This document shows positions 8,429-17,405 of a stretch of DNA of 64,000 nt, in pieces. This DNA is from Bacillus sp. FJAT-27916 (lineage in GTDB: Bacteria > Bacillota > Bacilli > Bacillales > Pradoshiaceae). Under the pieces are notes generated by a model. It was not told the origin of the DNA. It saw nothing but the letters and a program-made list of their open reading frames with translations, and did no database searches. Where the stretch lies: positions 3,067,263 through 3,131,262 of the forward strand of contig NZ_LFZV01000001.1 in assembly GCF_001183965.1 (NCBI RefSeq). The letters are read 5' to 3'. The first letter of the stretch is position 1. Each line of letters starts with the position of its first letter. A program made the translations under genes and the position numbers.

Positions 8429-9337
8429 TCACATAAATGGGTATTCACGCTTTCCGCTTACAGCAGTCGCAAAATCATAAAATGCTTTTTTGATAGCTAG
8501 GCTCACCCGTTTGAACTGCTTTCCTTTTCCGATATACCAAATATATTTCACGGTATTCTTCACGAAAAAATACAGAAGGAACATGAGGAATACTGGTTTT
8601 TTCGCATAAAGGGACATAAACAACAGATTATTCCTCGTACCATAGTAGTTTGAGAGCGGCGACCGATAGCCAGTTGTCGCTGAAACCTTATGATAGACAA
8701 GTGATTGCGGAACATATCTTAAACGATAGCCTGCTTTACGAATCTCCAGACTGTATGCGGCATCTTCATAGTAGAGAAAATAATCCTCATCCAGAAATCC
8801 CGCTTTATCCAGCATAGAAACCGGAAATAAAAACACACATCCTGTCAGGAAGTTCTCATCACTCGGCTCCCCCTTGCCTCGTTCACGGGTTTTATGCAAG
8901 ACTCGTCCTGTCAGCCACTTGATATCTCCTCCCCCAAACCAAGTCTCATCCCGATTGGCATAATAATTAATATGGGACCCGCAAGCTCCTACTTGGGGAT
9001 CCTTCTCACATTCCTCCACTAATGGCTCAATGAAATGCGGATCAACCTCTGTATCATTATTGAGGAGCAAAAAGTAATCAATATCCGCTATACACTCAAG
9101 TGCATAGCGGATGCCATTATTATTGCCGGCAGCAAATCCCCCATTTTCCTTCAGCCCGAAAAAATGAAATCCTGCATCCTCAACATAGTTTTTTAGACTG
9201 CTGGTTTCCTTCGAGGCATTATCCACAATAACTGCGGTATGGTTGGAGTAGGTTGCCTTGCTTAACGATTCAAGACAGGCAATTGTATCTTCCGTTCCGT
9301 TATAATTGACGATTATCGTACAGACCTTTGGCTGCAT
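8429..9337 (-). CDS. Glycosyltransferase family 2 (rhamnosyltransferase-like)
   Basis: The 302-residue GT-A enzyme has the N-terminal nucleotide-sugar fold CTIIVNYNGTEDTIACLESL and a metal-binding LLLNNDTEVDP motif near residue 90. DEDYFLYYEDAAYSLEIRKAGY follows, which is characteristic of WbbL/RfbF-like rhamnosyltransferases and relatives. A hydrophobic stretch near residue 255 suggests membrane association. It lies 17 bp downstream of the WecG/TagA-type gene. The RmlA-like gene nearby would fit a dTDP-sugar donor, but no rmlBCD genes are present in the window. Confidence 0.88.
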   Translation of the reverse strand: MQPKVCTIIVNYNGTEDTIACLESLSKATYSNHTAVIVDNASKETSSLKNYVEDAGFHFFGLKENGGFAAGNNNGIRYALECIADIDYFLLLNNDTEVDPHFIEPLVEECEKDPQVGACGSHINYYANRDETWFGGGDIKWLTGRVLHKTRERGKGEPSDENFLTGCVFLFPVSMLDKAGFLDEDYFLYYEDAAYSLEIRKAGYRLRYVPQSLVYHKVSATTGYRSPLSNYYGTRNNLLFMSLYAKKPVFLMFLLYFFVKNTVKYIWYIGKGKQFKRVSLAIKKAFYDFATAVSGKREYPFM

Positions 9338-9354
9338 ACTACTTAATCCTCCCC

Positions 9355-10116
9355 TTATGGACCTTGAACCTCAGCTTTTCGATTAAACAAATTCTTGTTC
9401 TTTATTACATAATAGAAAAATTGGAAGTTGCCAACTAAGTATCTTCTCCACATCCGCTTAGGCTCTAGCAGCAGGCGATAGACCCATTCCAGCCTCAGTT
9501 TCCTGATTATTTGCGGTGCGCGCGGGATTCTGCCTGAAGCAAAATCAATGTAGGCACCGACACCCAGAATGATAGTGGCATTCAGAGATTCTTTATTATC
9601 TGAAATCCATTTCTCCTGAATCGGGACTCCTCTGCCAACAATTAAGATGTCTGGCTTTAACCGATTGATCTCATGGACTACCGCATCATTCTCTTCCTTG
9701 CTGAAATAACCGCTCCGATAGCCGACAATTCGCAAACCAGGAATGGCTCTCTGCAAATGCTCAGCCGCTTTGCCAGCCACTCCAGGTCCTGCCCCAAGCA
9801 AATAAGCCGTAAAGCCCTTTTCTGCTGCTAATTGCAGCAATTCAGGAATGAAATCTGTCCCATTTAAATTTTCCTTCAGCTGAACACCAAATAATCTGGC
9901 GCCCATCTTAATTCCAACCCCATCATTGAGTAAAAGGTCAGCCATATTGATTACATTGCGGTACTCCTCATCCTTTTGCGCGATATTATAGCAATGGGCA
10001 TTGAGAAAATAGACAGCCGTTTTCTTTCTGTTGATCAAGCTTTTCTGCAGAGATGCCAAGCTCTCCGCTCCACTGACAACATCCATGGCTACATTGCCCA
10101 ATTGACTTTTCGGCAT
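9355..10116 (-). CDS. WecG/TagA/CpsF family glycosyltransferase
   Basis: The 253-residue protein has the family motif NDGVGIKMGARLFG followed by LNGTDFIPELL, the glycine-rich AYLLGAGPGVAGKAAEHL and PDILIVGRGVPIQEKWI. Relatives transfer N-acetylmannosamine or its uronic acid to undecaprenyl-linked GlcNAc, in teichoic acid linkage units (TagA) or capsule synthesis. Here it sits among EPS genes, so it probably adds the second sugar of the repeat unit. The ATG at 10116 has AAGGAGAGG upstream. Confidence 0.9.
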   Translation of the reverse strand: MPKSQLGNVAMDVVSGAESLASLQKSLINRKKTAVYFLNAHCYNIAQKDEEYRNVINMADLLLNDGVGIKMGARLFGVQLKENLNGTDFIPELLQLAAEKGFTAYLLGAGPGVAGKAAEHLQRAIPGLRIVGYRSGYFSKEENDAVVHEINRLKPDILIVGRGVPIQEKWISDNKESLNATIILGVGAYIDFASGRIPRAPQIIRKLRLEWVYRLLLEPKRMWRRYLVGNFQFFYYVIKNKNLFNRKAEVQGP

Positions 10117-10159
10117 TCGCTACCTCTCCTTATTCCTAGATTGCTCGGGATACCCCTTC

Positions 10160-10912
10160 TCATTTCATTAACGTTGCCTCTTTTACAAACAATTTGCTGA
10201 AATCAATATTTTGTGCAACTATATTTGCGTGTGCATAGGAGGAATGAGTACCAGCATCTGTCCAATCGCCGTAAAGAACGTCATATGTCAGCAACCCATT
10301 GTGAATATATTGATTATTGACATCCGTTATTTCCAATTCTCCCCTCGCTGAAGGCTGAATTTGATCAATGATGCCATAAACAGAAGCATCATACATATAA
10401 ATACCTGTAACCGCATATCGTGATTTCGGAACAGCAGGCTTCTCTTCAATAGTCAAAATTCGTCCATCATATATGTCAGGAACACCAAATCGCTTCGGAT
10501 TCTCTACCTCTTTAACGAGAATCTTTGCCCCTATTGCTTGCTTCTCAAAGCTTTCGACATATCCCTTAATCGTATCGGTAAATACATTGTCTCCTAGAAT
10601 AACAACCATTTTCTCCAACCCTGTGAAATCACGGGCGAGCCCTAAGGCCTCCGCTATACCGCCAGGACGATCTTGAACCTTATACGTAAAGTGGACCCCG
10701 AATTCATACCCGCTTCCAAGGAGATCAACAACATCCCCCATATGATCTCGGCCCGTGACAATCAGGATATCTTCAATTCCAGCTTCCTTAAGCTTATAAA
10801 CCGAATGATAAATCATTGGATATTTTCCAATCGGAAGAAGATGCTTATTCGTAACCTTTGTCAATGGATACAACCGTGAACCCGTGCCTCCTGCAAGTAT
10901 TACACCTTTCAT
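10160..10912 (-). CDS. Sugar-1-phosphate nucleotidyltransferase (RmlA-like)
   Basis: The 250-residue enzyme begins MKGVILAGGTGSRLYPLT, the nucleotide-binding loop of glucose-1-phosphate thymidylyltransferases, followed by NKHLLPIGKYPMIYHSVY and VILGDNVF. It is about 40 residues shorter than classical RmlA and resembles the short SpsI-type forms. It would activate a hexose-1-phosphate to a dTDP- or UDP-sugar for the EPS repeat. Later rml genes are not in the window, so the final donor is open. Confidence 0.88.
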   Translation of the reverse strand: MKGVILAGGTGSRLYPLTKVTNKHLLPIGKYPMIYHSVYKLKEAGIEDILIVTGRDHMGDVVDLLGSGYEFGVHFTYKVQDRPGGIAEALGLARDFTGLEKMVVILGDNVFTDTIKGYVESFEKQAIGAKILVKEVENPKRFGVPDIYDGRILTIEEKPAVPKSRYAVTGIYMYDASVYGIIDQIQPSARGELEITDVNNQYIHNGLLTYDVLYGDWTDAGTHSSYAHANIVAQNIDFSKLFVKEATLMK

Positions 10913-10926
10913 AAAATCACTCCTTT

Positions 10927-12381
10927 TTATCTTCTTGCCTTCAATGCCAGTGGTTTATTAAATAAGACAGTATACGAAATCTCCTTTCTCGCTATCGCAA
11001 GTCCTCCGCATAAAAGCATTGTGACGATTCCGCCTATGATAAAATGCAGAATCTGATGCCCAGGGAAGAATGAGAAAGCCGCATAAACTCCTCCAGCAAG
11101 CAGGCCGGATGAGAAAAAGGTCGTCAGGATTGATTTATATGGGAGAAGCTCTCTTTGCGGAATCTCAAAGACCTTACAGACATCTCTTTGTTGTAGATAA
11201 ATTCCAATGAAGCAAGAAAGGGTTGATGCTGCGGCCACACCCAAATATCCGAATAAGGCCATGAATATGAATCCAAGAACGATATTGCAGACAACTGTTA
11301 TAACTGTATTGGTGAGCACAAGCTTCTGGTTGCCTGATATAAGCAATGGTGTAAAGAAGACGGTGAATCGAAGAGGAAATTTCAATAAATATATGAGAAA
11401 AATGGTTGCTCCACTTAGGTAAGCAGATGAGTATAATAGGGTAATGAATTCTTGATGGTAGAAGAGCAAAATCCAAAAAATCGGGAACATAATCAGCGCA
11501 AGCATACGGCTTGATTCTGACCATAAACGCAGTGCCTCAATCTTTTGACTCTTGATGCTGTATAGACGCCCAAGCCTAGGCAGCATTGCTGTAATGACCG
11601 CAACGGTGATGATGGACATGAATGGGATTTCTTTTGATGCAATGGAGTAAACCGCAAACAACTCAACTGAATAGAAAAGCCAAATAATCATCTTATCGTT
11701 TGATTGCGTTAAAACATCTATAGCTGTAACGGCCCCCACTGCTCCTGTATAACGAAGCTGCTCCTTTAATAATGGAACATTTCCCTTCCATGACATTCCG
11801 TGACTGAAATGAAAGTAAAGATGCAAAATCGTCACACGCAATAATTCAAAGAGCGCAATCAACGCAATAGTGATCAATAATTCCCTTGTTGTGTATAGAG
11901 CAAAGCCTATAATCAAAAAATAAGTGAAATAATAGGACAAGTTGATGATGCTGTATATTTTCGCTTTCTTAATGGAGACGAATAAGTTTTCCAGATAGCT
12001 GCCCATTATAGTAGCAAAGCTCCATAAACCAATCCATAAGGTATAGTGGTGAAGCGTACTGTCTTTCATAAGAAAAGGAAGATTAAACAACATCAGCAAG
12101 CAGGCAAGCATCACCATACCTAATGTAAACAACACCCAAAATGTGTTGGCAATGGTATACGATTTCTCACGATCATTATCTGTTTTGTTATAGTAATAAC
12201 TAAAGGTCGTCTGCATCTCAAAAGGGAGCAGCGCGCCTATCATGACAGCAATCAAAAAAATCTGCTGATAGATTCCCATCTCTGTTATCGTGAGCAATCT
12301 AGCGATAATGATTGTTACCATGATTTGAACGAATGATTTGGCGAAGCGGTTAATAGATAACAAGGCAGATTCTCTAATCAT
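10927..12381 (-). CDS. Polysaccharide flippase (Wzx/MATE-like)
   Basis: The protein (484 residues from the ATG at 12381) is hydrophobic throughout with about twelve to fourteen membrane helices, and fits the oligosaccharide flippase family. An early segment, SINRFAKSFVQIMVTIIIARLLTITEMGIYQQIF, is typical of Wzx N-termini. It would move undecaprenyl-linked repeat units to the outer face before polymerisation. A TTG 15 bp upstream is also in frame, but its Shine-Dalgarno spacing is too short. It is the only flippase gene in the operon. Confidence 0.87.
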   Translation of the reverse strand: MIRESALLSINRFAKSFVQIMVTIIIARLLTITEMGIYQQIFLIAVMIGALLPFEMQTTFSYYYNKTDNDREKSYTIANTFWVLFTLGMVMLACLLMLFNLPFLMKDSTLHHYTLWIGLWSFATIMGSYLENLFVSIKKAKIYSIINLSYYFTYFLIIGFALYTTRELLITIALIALFELLRVTILHLYFHFSHGMSWKGNVPLLKEQLRYTGAVGAVTAIDVLTQSNDKMIIWLFYSVELFAVYSIASKEIPFMSIITVAVITAMLPRLGRLYSIKSQKIEALRLWSESSRMLALIMFPIFWILLFYHQEFITLLYSSAYLSGATIFLIYLLKFPLRFTVFFTPLLISGNQKLVLTNTVITVVCNIVLGFIFMALFGYLGVAAASTLSCFIGIYLQQRDVCKVFEIPQRELLPYKSILTTFFSSGLLAGGVYAAFSFFPGHQILHFIIGGIVTMLLCGGLAIARKEISYTVLFNKPLALKARR

Positions 12382-12470
12382 GCTGTTTCCCGCCAAGCCC
12401 CTTATAGGTGATCTTTATTACTACTTGATTATTCATGACAATCACATCTTTCCTGCCATTATCTTTCTTC

Positions 12471-13142
12471 TTAATAAGCATTATTAGGATAGAAAATAAT
12501 GATAATCGTCTTACATATGAGCTTCACATCATAGAAGAAATGACGGTTTTGAATGTAATGCAAATCAAGCTCGACCATCTTCTCAAATCCGACGCTGCTT
12601 CTACCTGACACCTGCCATAAACCTGTGCATCCCGGAACGACCGATAGGCGCTGTTTATGATATTCGGTGTAGGTTTCAACCTCTCTAGGCAATGGCGGAC
12701 GCGGGCCCACCAAACTCATCTCTCCTTTAAGAACATTCCATAGCTGCGGTAATTCATCGATACTCGTTTTGCGAATGAACCGACCAATCTTTGTGACTCT
12801 CGGATCCTCCTTCATCTTAAAGAGTGCGCCGCTGGATTCATTTTGATCCAGCAGAGAATCAATTAAGCTTTCAGCATGATGAATCATAGAACGGAATTTA
12901 TACATATTGAACGTCTTACCGTCTTTCCCAACACGGACTTGCTTAAAAAATACCGGTGCCTCAGGGTCTTCTAGCTTAATTAATGCAGCTACAATAACAA
13001 ACACAGGTATCAACAGAAGAAGACCTATAATCGAGAGGACGATATCCATATATCTCTTCGATAATAGATAATATTTGTTATCGTACAGCTCAATTGTTCC
13101 AACGTAAGCTTCCTGTGTAGTCCCTGCCTTTGGAGAATTCAA
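12471..13142 (-). CDS. Initiating sugar transferase (undecaprenyl-phosphate hexose-1-phosphate transferase, WcaJ/EpsL-like)
   Basis: One membrane helix ([21 protein letters not shown]) precedes the bacterial sugar-transferase domain with [43 protein letters not shown] and [14 protein letters not shown]. The enzyme attaches the first sugar phosphate to the lipid carrier. At 223 residues it is the short form lacking the extra N-terminal region of WcaJ. A TTG at 13142 is preferred, with AAAGGAG eight bases upstream; the in-frame GTG at 13151 overlaps that site. Confidence 0.93.
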   Translation of the reverse strand: MNSPKAGTTQEAYVGTIELYDNKYYLLSKRYMDIVLSIIGLLLLIPVFVIVAALIKLEDPEAPVFFKQVRVGKDGKTFNMYKFRSMIHHAESLIDSLLDQNESSGALFKMKEDPRVTKIGRFIRKTSIDELPQLWNVLKGEMSLVGPRPPLPREVETYTEYHKQRLSVVPGCTGLWQVSGRSSVGFEKMVELDLHYIQNRHFFYDVKLICKTIIIIFYPNNAY

Positions 13143-13163
13143 TACATACACTCCTTTAAATTG

Positions 13164-14039
13164 TTATATGGTTGCTTTCACTTTCGGCATGAACTGTTCC
13201 ATTTCTTCGATTACCTTCTCCTTTAGTTCTTCATCCTGCATGGCTAGTTTTATCGTCGTCAGGATATACCCTAATTTCTCTCCGACATCATATCGATTTC
13301 CCGTGAATTCATACCCGTACATGGATTGATGTTCTGCCATTTTCTGCATGGCATCCGTTAGCTGAATTTCACCTCCGTTACCTGCTTCCTGAGTCTCTAA
13401 ATAGGAGAAGATCTCAGGGGTCAGGATATACCTCCCCATGATGGCATAATTAGAAGGAGGATTGCGCTTTGGCTTTTCTACCATCCTCTGAATATGGACC
13501 AGGCCGGAATCGATCAGCGGGCCATCTATTACTCCGTAACGATGTGTTTCTTCTTCCGGCACCTCTTTAATGCCAATAACAGAGGACCCGGTTTCTTCGA
13601 ATTTCTCTATCAATTGTTTTAAGCATGGGACCTCTGCTTGAACGATGTCATCTCCCAATAACACCGCAAAAGGCTCATTTCCAATGAATTTACGAGCACA
13701 CCAGATAGCATGACCTAATCCCTTCGGCTCTTTTTGACGAATATAGTGAATATCGACCATCGAGCTATGCTGGACCTTCTTAAGCAAATCATATTTCTCA
13801 TTTTGGAATAACCGTTGTTCAAGCTCATGTGAATGATCGAAATGGTCCTCTATCGCTCTCTTCCCTTTTCCTGTGACAATTAGAATATCCTCAATTCCTG
13901 ATTCAACAGCTTCCTCCACAATGTATTGAATCATCGGCTTATCAATAATAGGAAGCATCTCCTTCGGCAACGCCTTTGTCGCCGGCAATAACCGCGTACC
14001 CAGCCCCGCAGCCGGGATAATGGCCTTCTTTATCTTCAA
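13164..14039 (-). CDS. galU: UTP-glucose-1-phosphate uridylyltransferase
   Basis: The 291-residue enzyme has the GalU hallmarks [27 protein letters not shown] at the N-terminus, [31 protein letters not shown], and [14 protein letters not shown]. It makes UDP-glucose from glucose-1-phosphate and UTP. The start is TTG at 14039, with GGAGGAG about ten bases upstream. Its place between the initiating transferase and the mannose-1-phosphate guanylyltransferase suggests a dedicated copy feeding EPS synthesis; a housekeeping gtaB is presumably elsewhere. Confidence 0.95.
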   Translation of the reverse strand: MKIKKAIIPAAGLGTRLLPATKALPKEMLPIIDKPMIQYIVEEAVESGIEDILIVTGKGKRAIEDHFDHSHELEQRLFQNEKYDLLKKVQHSSMVDIHYIRQKEPKGLGHAIWCARKFIGNEPFAVLLGDDIVQAEVPCLKQLIEKFEETGSSVIGIKEVPEEETHRYGVIDGPLIDSGLVHIQRMVEKPKRNPPSNYAIMGRYILTPEIFSYLETQEAGNGGEIQLTDAMQKMAEHQSMYGYEFTGNRYDVGEKLGYILTTIKLAMQDEELKEKVIEEMEQFMPKVKATI

Positions 14040-14089
14040 CGGTCTTCAGCTCCTCCTTTTTGTTCTTAATAACGAATTAAATAAACACA

Positions 14090-15460
14090 CTAAAGCGTTA
14101 ATGAGCTGTGAAGCGGGAGAATGTCTTCCCATTCCAAGCAGATTCGATACACATCTTCTTCGCTTAACACCGGGCCTTTTTGAACTTCGATCAATTCCAT
14201 ATCTGTGTGAGCTTTCAACGCATGCTTTGTTCCAGCTGGTATTTCTATAATGCTTCCAGCCCTCACCTCAAATAATTCATTGTCCAGGATGATGGACCCT
14301 TCCCCGGTAAGAATCGTCCAAATTTCTTTTCGTTGTTCATGCCTTTGATAGCTTAAACTGCTGTCAGCTCGAATGGCCATTCTTCTAGTAATCACTTCCG
14401 ATTCACCCTCGTACACGGTATGATCAAGGATTTTGTACCATCCCCACCGTCTTTCCTCATACATCGGTCTTTTATTGAAATGGAAGATATATTTCTTTAA
14501 ATCATGGCTGACACTTTTATCAGATACCAATATGCCATCAGGTCCTGACACAATCACAGCATTGGATATCCCAAGCACGGCTACCGGTATGTCCAGTTCA
14601 TTAATGATATGCGTATTCTTAGAATCTGGGCATATAACCCCGGAGCCTTTAAAATGTTCAGACATATGCTCAGTCAATGTGCTCCAAACCCCCAAGTCCC
14701 TCCACGCTCCGTTATATGGAAGGGCTGCAATGCTCTTCGTCTTCTCTACTACCTCAAAATCAAAGCTGATTTTAGGCAATTGTTCATAATGAGCTAGAAG
14801 GTCTGCATAGTTTTGCGGCAATCCCATTTCTTCTAAGATTGAAAGTATAAAACCGAGATGAAAGGCAAAGACTCCGCAATTCCATAATGCGCCTTTCTCT
14901 ATTAATTTCAGGGCATACTCATCAGATGGTTTTTCAACAAAGTGACTGACAAGAACATGGTTGTTTTGCCTTTCCTTAGGGATGATATAGCCAAAACGTG
15001 AAGATGGAATGTCCGGTTCTACTCCCATTAAAGCAATGCTTGCTCCGCTCATATCAAGTACATGCTCTAAATCCTTCACAGATTCATAGAAATCATTGTC
15101 CACATATGAATCAATCGGCAGGACAGCTACTACCTCCTCAGGAGCAATTCTCTTAACTGACGATAAATAAGCGGCTGTTAAGGCGATTGCCGGGAAAGTA
15201 TCCCGTCTCTTCGGTTCGACGACTATCGGTACCTGCCCGCCCAGCTGGTTCTTCAAAATATCCATCTGCTTTATACTCGTTGCAATGACCGCTTTATCTT
15301 GCAATCCAACTTCACCAAGCTGTCTCCATACTCGCTGTGCCATCGACTCAGAGCTCCCCTTCTGACACTCCAACACCTTCAGAAATTGCTTTGAACGCGA
15401 ATCATTGGATAAAGGCCATAGCCTTTGACCTGATCCCCCAGAAAGAAGAATGACTTCCAT
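14090..15460 (-). CDS. manC: Mannose-1-phosphate guanylyltransferase (ManC/CpsB type)
   Basis: The 456-residue protein has the N-terminal loop ILLSGGSGQRLWPLSNDSRSKQFLKV, VVEPKRRDTFPAIALTAAY, VVAVLPIDSYV and VEKPSDEYALKLIEKGALWNCGVFAF, all typical of GDP-mannose pyrophosphorylases. The C-terminal cupin region has RRWGWYKIL, SLSYQRHEQRKEIWTILTGEG and IEIPAGTKHAL, as in bifunctional enzymes that also isomerise mannose-6-phosphate. GDP-mannose is the likely product, so mannose or a derivative is probably in the polymer. The ATG has AAAGGAGTGG upstream. Confidence 0.93.
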   Translation of the reverse strand: MEVILLSGGSGQRLWPLSNDSRSKQFLKVLECQKGSSESMAQRVWRQLGEVGLQDKAVIATSIKQMDILKNQLGGQVPIVVEPKRRDTFPAIALTAAYLSSVKRIAPEEVVAVLPIDSYVDNDFYESVKDLEHVLDMSGASIALMGVEPDIPSSRFGYIIPKERQNNHVLVSHFVEKPSDEYALKLIEKGALWNCGVFAFHLGFILSILEEMGLPQNYADLLAHYEQLPKISFDFEVVEKTKSIAALPYNGAWRDLGVWSTLTEHMSEHFKGSGVICPDSKNTHIINELDIPVAVLGISNAVIVSGPDGILVSDKSVSHDLKKYIFHFNKRPMYEERRWGWYKILDHTVYEGESEVITRRMAIRADSSLSYQRHEQRKEIWTILTGEGSIILDNELFEVRAGSIIEIPAGTKHALKAHTDMELIEVQKGPVLSEEDVYRICLEWEDILPLHSSLTL

Positions 15461-15502
15461 TTCCCTGCACCACTCCTTTAAAGTGTCCTTTCCTGCTACT
15501 AG

Positions 15503-16195
15503 TTATTGCTGAAACTCATATACTTTTGAACGGACCTGATTCCCGTTTAAGGATGCCCCTAGCAATTGCGCTTTCGAATTCTGCAATATGGTTGTCGCCT
15601 TCGCTGCTTCCTCCTTCAAGGTCTTCCCGCTCATTAACACGAGTAAGGAAGCTTCGCAAATATTTGCGATGATTTGAGTTTCTGCCGTGTAGAGAATTGG
15701 AGAGGTATCAAAGAGAATCATGTCGTATTCCGTACTCAAGATAGAGACGATTTCTTCGATTCTAGCTGCGGTTAAAAGCTCATAGGATGTCTTCGTGATA
15801 GCCCCGCTCGGGATGATATGAAGATTGGGAATATTGGAAAGACAGATGGCTTCCTCAACTGATGCCTTGCGAGCCAGAAGATCTATCAGCCCTTCAGAAT
15901 GATTGATATCAAATAACTGATGGAGCTTTCCTTTTCTCAAATCTGCATCAATCATCATAACCTTTTTATCGTGCTGGGCTAATACGATACCCAAATTTGC
16001 CACGGTTGTTGTCTTGCCGTCTCCATGACCCGGAGATGTGATCATAATCGTTTGATAGTCCTTTCCGACTCGTGAATAGGTAATCCCTGAACGAAGCAGA
16101 CGAAATTGTTCACTAATGACAGATTGCTTATAAAGCTGGGAATATTTCGCACGTTCTTTACTTATAAATAATTCCTTATTAATCTTACGAGTCAA
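15503..16195 (-). CDS. CpsD/CapB-type bacterial tyrosine kinase (EpsB-like)
   Basis: The protein (230 residues from TTG 16195) has Walker A TSPGHGDGKTTTVANLG, Walker A' MMIDADLRKG and Walker B MILFDTSP, the pattern of BY-kinases that work with a separate membrane modulator. The TTG is chosen because GGAGG lies eight bases upstream; an in-frame TTG at 16210 overlaps that site. It overlaps the modulator gene by 11 bp. The C-terminus ends KVYEFQQ with a single tyrosine rather than the usual tyrosine cluster. Confidence 0.92.
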   Translation of the reverse strand: MTRKINKELFISKERAKYSQLYKQSVISEQFRLLRSGITYSRVGKDYQTIMITSPGHGDGKTTTVANLGIVLAQHDKKVMMIDADLRKGKLHQLFDINHSEGLIDLLARKASVEEAICLSNIPNLHIIPSGAITKTSYELLTAARIEEIVSILSTEYDMILFDTSPILYTAETQIIANICEASLLVLMSGKTLKEEAAKATTILQNSKAQLLGASLNGNQVRSKVYEFQQ

Positions 16196-16982
16196 GTGTA
16201 CGACCTCCAATTCTTACTCCGCTGCTTTCGGTTTGCTGCTTGTTGATTCTCTTGCGGCTGACTTTAATCTCAGGGATATTCCCGACAATAGGGATTCCAA
16301 GCTCGTAGACAATATCTCTTTCATTACGAATTGTTGGATCAAGGTACTCCAGCAGAAAAGCAATTCCAATAGCACAAAACAATCCTAGAGCCAGACCAAT
16401 CATCACATTCCTAATCATATCTGGGCTTAATGCTCCATAAGGCTCCTGCTCGCTTGCGGCAGCCAATATGTTGATATTATCTACTTTCATCAAGGCAATA
16501 ACTTCCTGTTTAAAAACCTCGGCTATGTGATTGGCAATATCAGCCGCTGCAGCAGGATTTTTATCCTGTACAACGATTTCAACCATTTGCGAGTTCTGGG
16601 TTGTATTGACGGCTACCCGGTCATTTAAATCCATAAAGCTAGAATCCAGATTAAGGTCATCTATGACTGTTTCAATGATAGCCGGACTCTTAATCAAGGC
16701 TGTATACGTATTGATAAGCTCAATATTGGTTCTCACTTGATTCGGATCGATAGAATTTATTTCATTCTCATCCTTCTTGCTTTTCTTATCATTTGTCTGA
16801 GCCTGATTTGATGTCGTGGGATGATTGACAAGTATTTGTGTAGAAGATTCATACATGGGGGATAAAAAGAGATAGGAAATTATACCGCTGGCCAAGGTGG
16901 CGGTTAATGTCATTAATATGATTAAATTTACCCGCCTCTTCATCACATTGAGTATTTCTTTGAAACTAACTGTATCTTCCAT
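16185..16982 (-). CDS. Wzz-like chain-length/kinase modulator (CapA/EpsA-like)
   Basis: A membrane helix near the N-terminus (NLIILMTLTATLASGIISYLFL), an extracytoplasmic coiled region and a second helix (MIRNVMIGLALGLFCAIGIAFLLEYLDPTIR) give the two-pass Wzz topology with the usual proline-containing end. It sets chain length and activates the kinase encoded next. The frame is open from ATG 17003, but GGAGGT at 16987-16992 fits the ATG at 16982 (265 residues), so that start is given. It is the first gene of the EPS operon, directly behind the operator-like region. Confidence 0.9.
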   Translation of the reverse strand: MEDTVSFKEILNVMKRRVNLIILMTLTATLASGIISYLFLSPMYESSTQILVNHPTTSNQAQTNDKKSKKDENEINSIDPNQVRTNIELINTYTALIKSPAIIETVIDDLNLDSSFMDLNDRVAVNTTQNSQMVEIVVQDKNPAAAADIANHIAEVFKQEVIALMKVDNINILAAASEQEPYGALSPDMIRNVMIGLALGLFCAIGIAFLLEYLDPTIRNERDIVYELGIPIVGNIPEIKVSRKRINKQQTESSGVRIGGRTLDS

Positions 16983-17007
16983 ACCTACCTCCACATTTTG
17001 CATTTTT

Positions 17008-17023
17008 GTTCTTAAAAGAGAAC
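17008..17023 (-). promoter_or_regulatory. Inverted repeat matching a SinR operator
   Basis: GTTCT-N6-AGAAC forms a perfect inverted repeat. On the minus strand it reads GTTCTCTTTTAAGAAC, and its first seven bases equal the SinR consensus GTTCTYT. The half-site spacing equals that of the inverted SinR site used in published SinR-DNA work, as I recall it. It lies between the predicted -10 (17033-17038) and the first EPS gene, in the early transcribed region, where binding would block transcription. Confidence 0.72.
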
Positions 17024-17032
17024 TTATTGTTG

Positions 17033-17061
17033 ATTGTAGTACAGAAAATCTGAAATGAAAA
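17033..17061 (-). promoter_or_regulatory. Predicted sigma-A promoter of the EPS operon
   Basis: On the minus strand a -35 TTTTCA (17056-17061) and a -10 TACAAT (17033-17038) are separated by 17 bp. The -10 differs from consensus by one base and the -35 by two. Transcription would start near 17026, just ahead of the SinR-type inverted repeat. Confidence 0.5.
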
Positions 17062-17091
17062 CAGTGTTTTATTGTCGAATTTTGCAGTGTA

Positions 17092-17098
17092 GTTCTCT
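17092..17098 (+). promoter_or_regulatory. Second SinR-type half site (GTTCTCT)
   Basis: An exact match to GTTCTYT lies about 30 bp upstream of the predicted -35 of the EPS operon. A single heptamer can occur by chance, but together with the inverted repeat 70 bp away it fits the multiple SinR sites seen at matrix promoters. Confidence 0.45.
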
Positions 17099-17362
17099 GA
17101 TTCAGTTTCTCCTCCTATACATAACCAATGTATTCACTTGCCCTTTTCGTATTCCTATATATTTCACAAAGTAAGAATCACTCTCTAAACAACATCATCT
17201 TTATAGCGAACAAGCATAGAATCATTTTTTCACTAAACAAATTTCTGAGAAATCACGAACGGCTATTTCTTTCATTCCATCCTATTACGATTAAATCATT
17301 TTTTGTCGTAAGCGCTTTCTTTATTGAGAATACACCTTCTTTCCGGACAATAGTCCCAATAG
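17099..17362. other. Upstream region of the EPS operon with a possible CcpA site
   Basis: This AT-rich, gene-free stretch separates the EPS promoter from the yitT terminator. On the minus strand the 16 bases starting at 17321 read AAGAAAGCGCTTACGA, which match the cre consensus WTGNNARCGNWWWCAW except at two positions. No gene with a credible ribosome site was found here. Confidence 0.35.
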
Positions 17363-17391
17363 AAAAACACCTTCCCCAGTTGAGGAAGGTG
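17363..17391 (-). terminator. Terminator of yitT
   Basis: CACCTTCC (17368-17375) pairs with GGAAGGTG (17384-17391), and TTTTT follows on the minus strand, 15 bp after the yitT stop. CCAATAG and CTATTGG flank the hairpin and extend the symmetry. Confidence 0.85.
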
Positions 17392-17405
17392 CCTATTGGC
17401 ACTGT

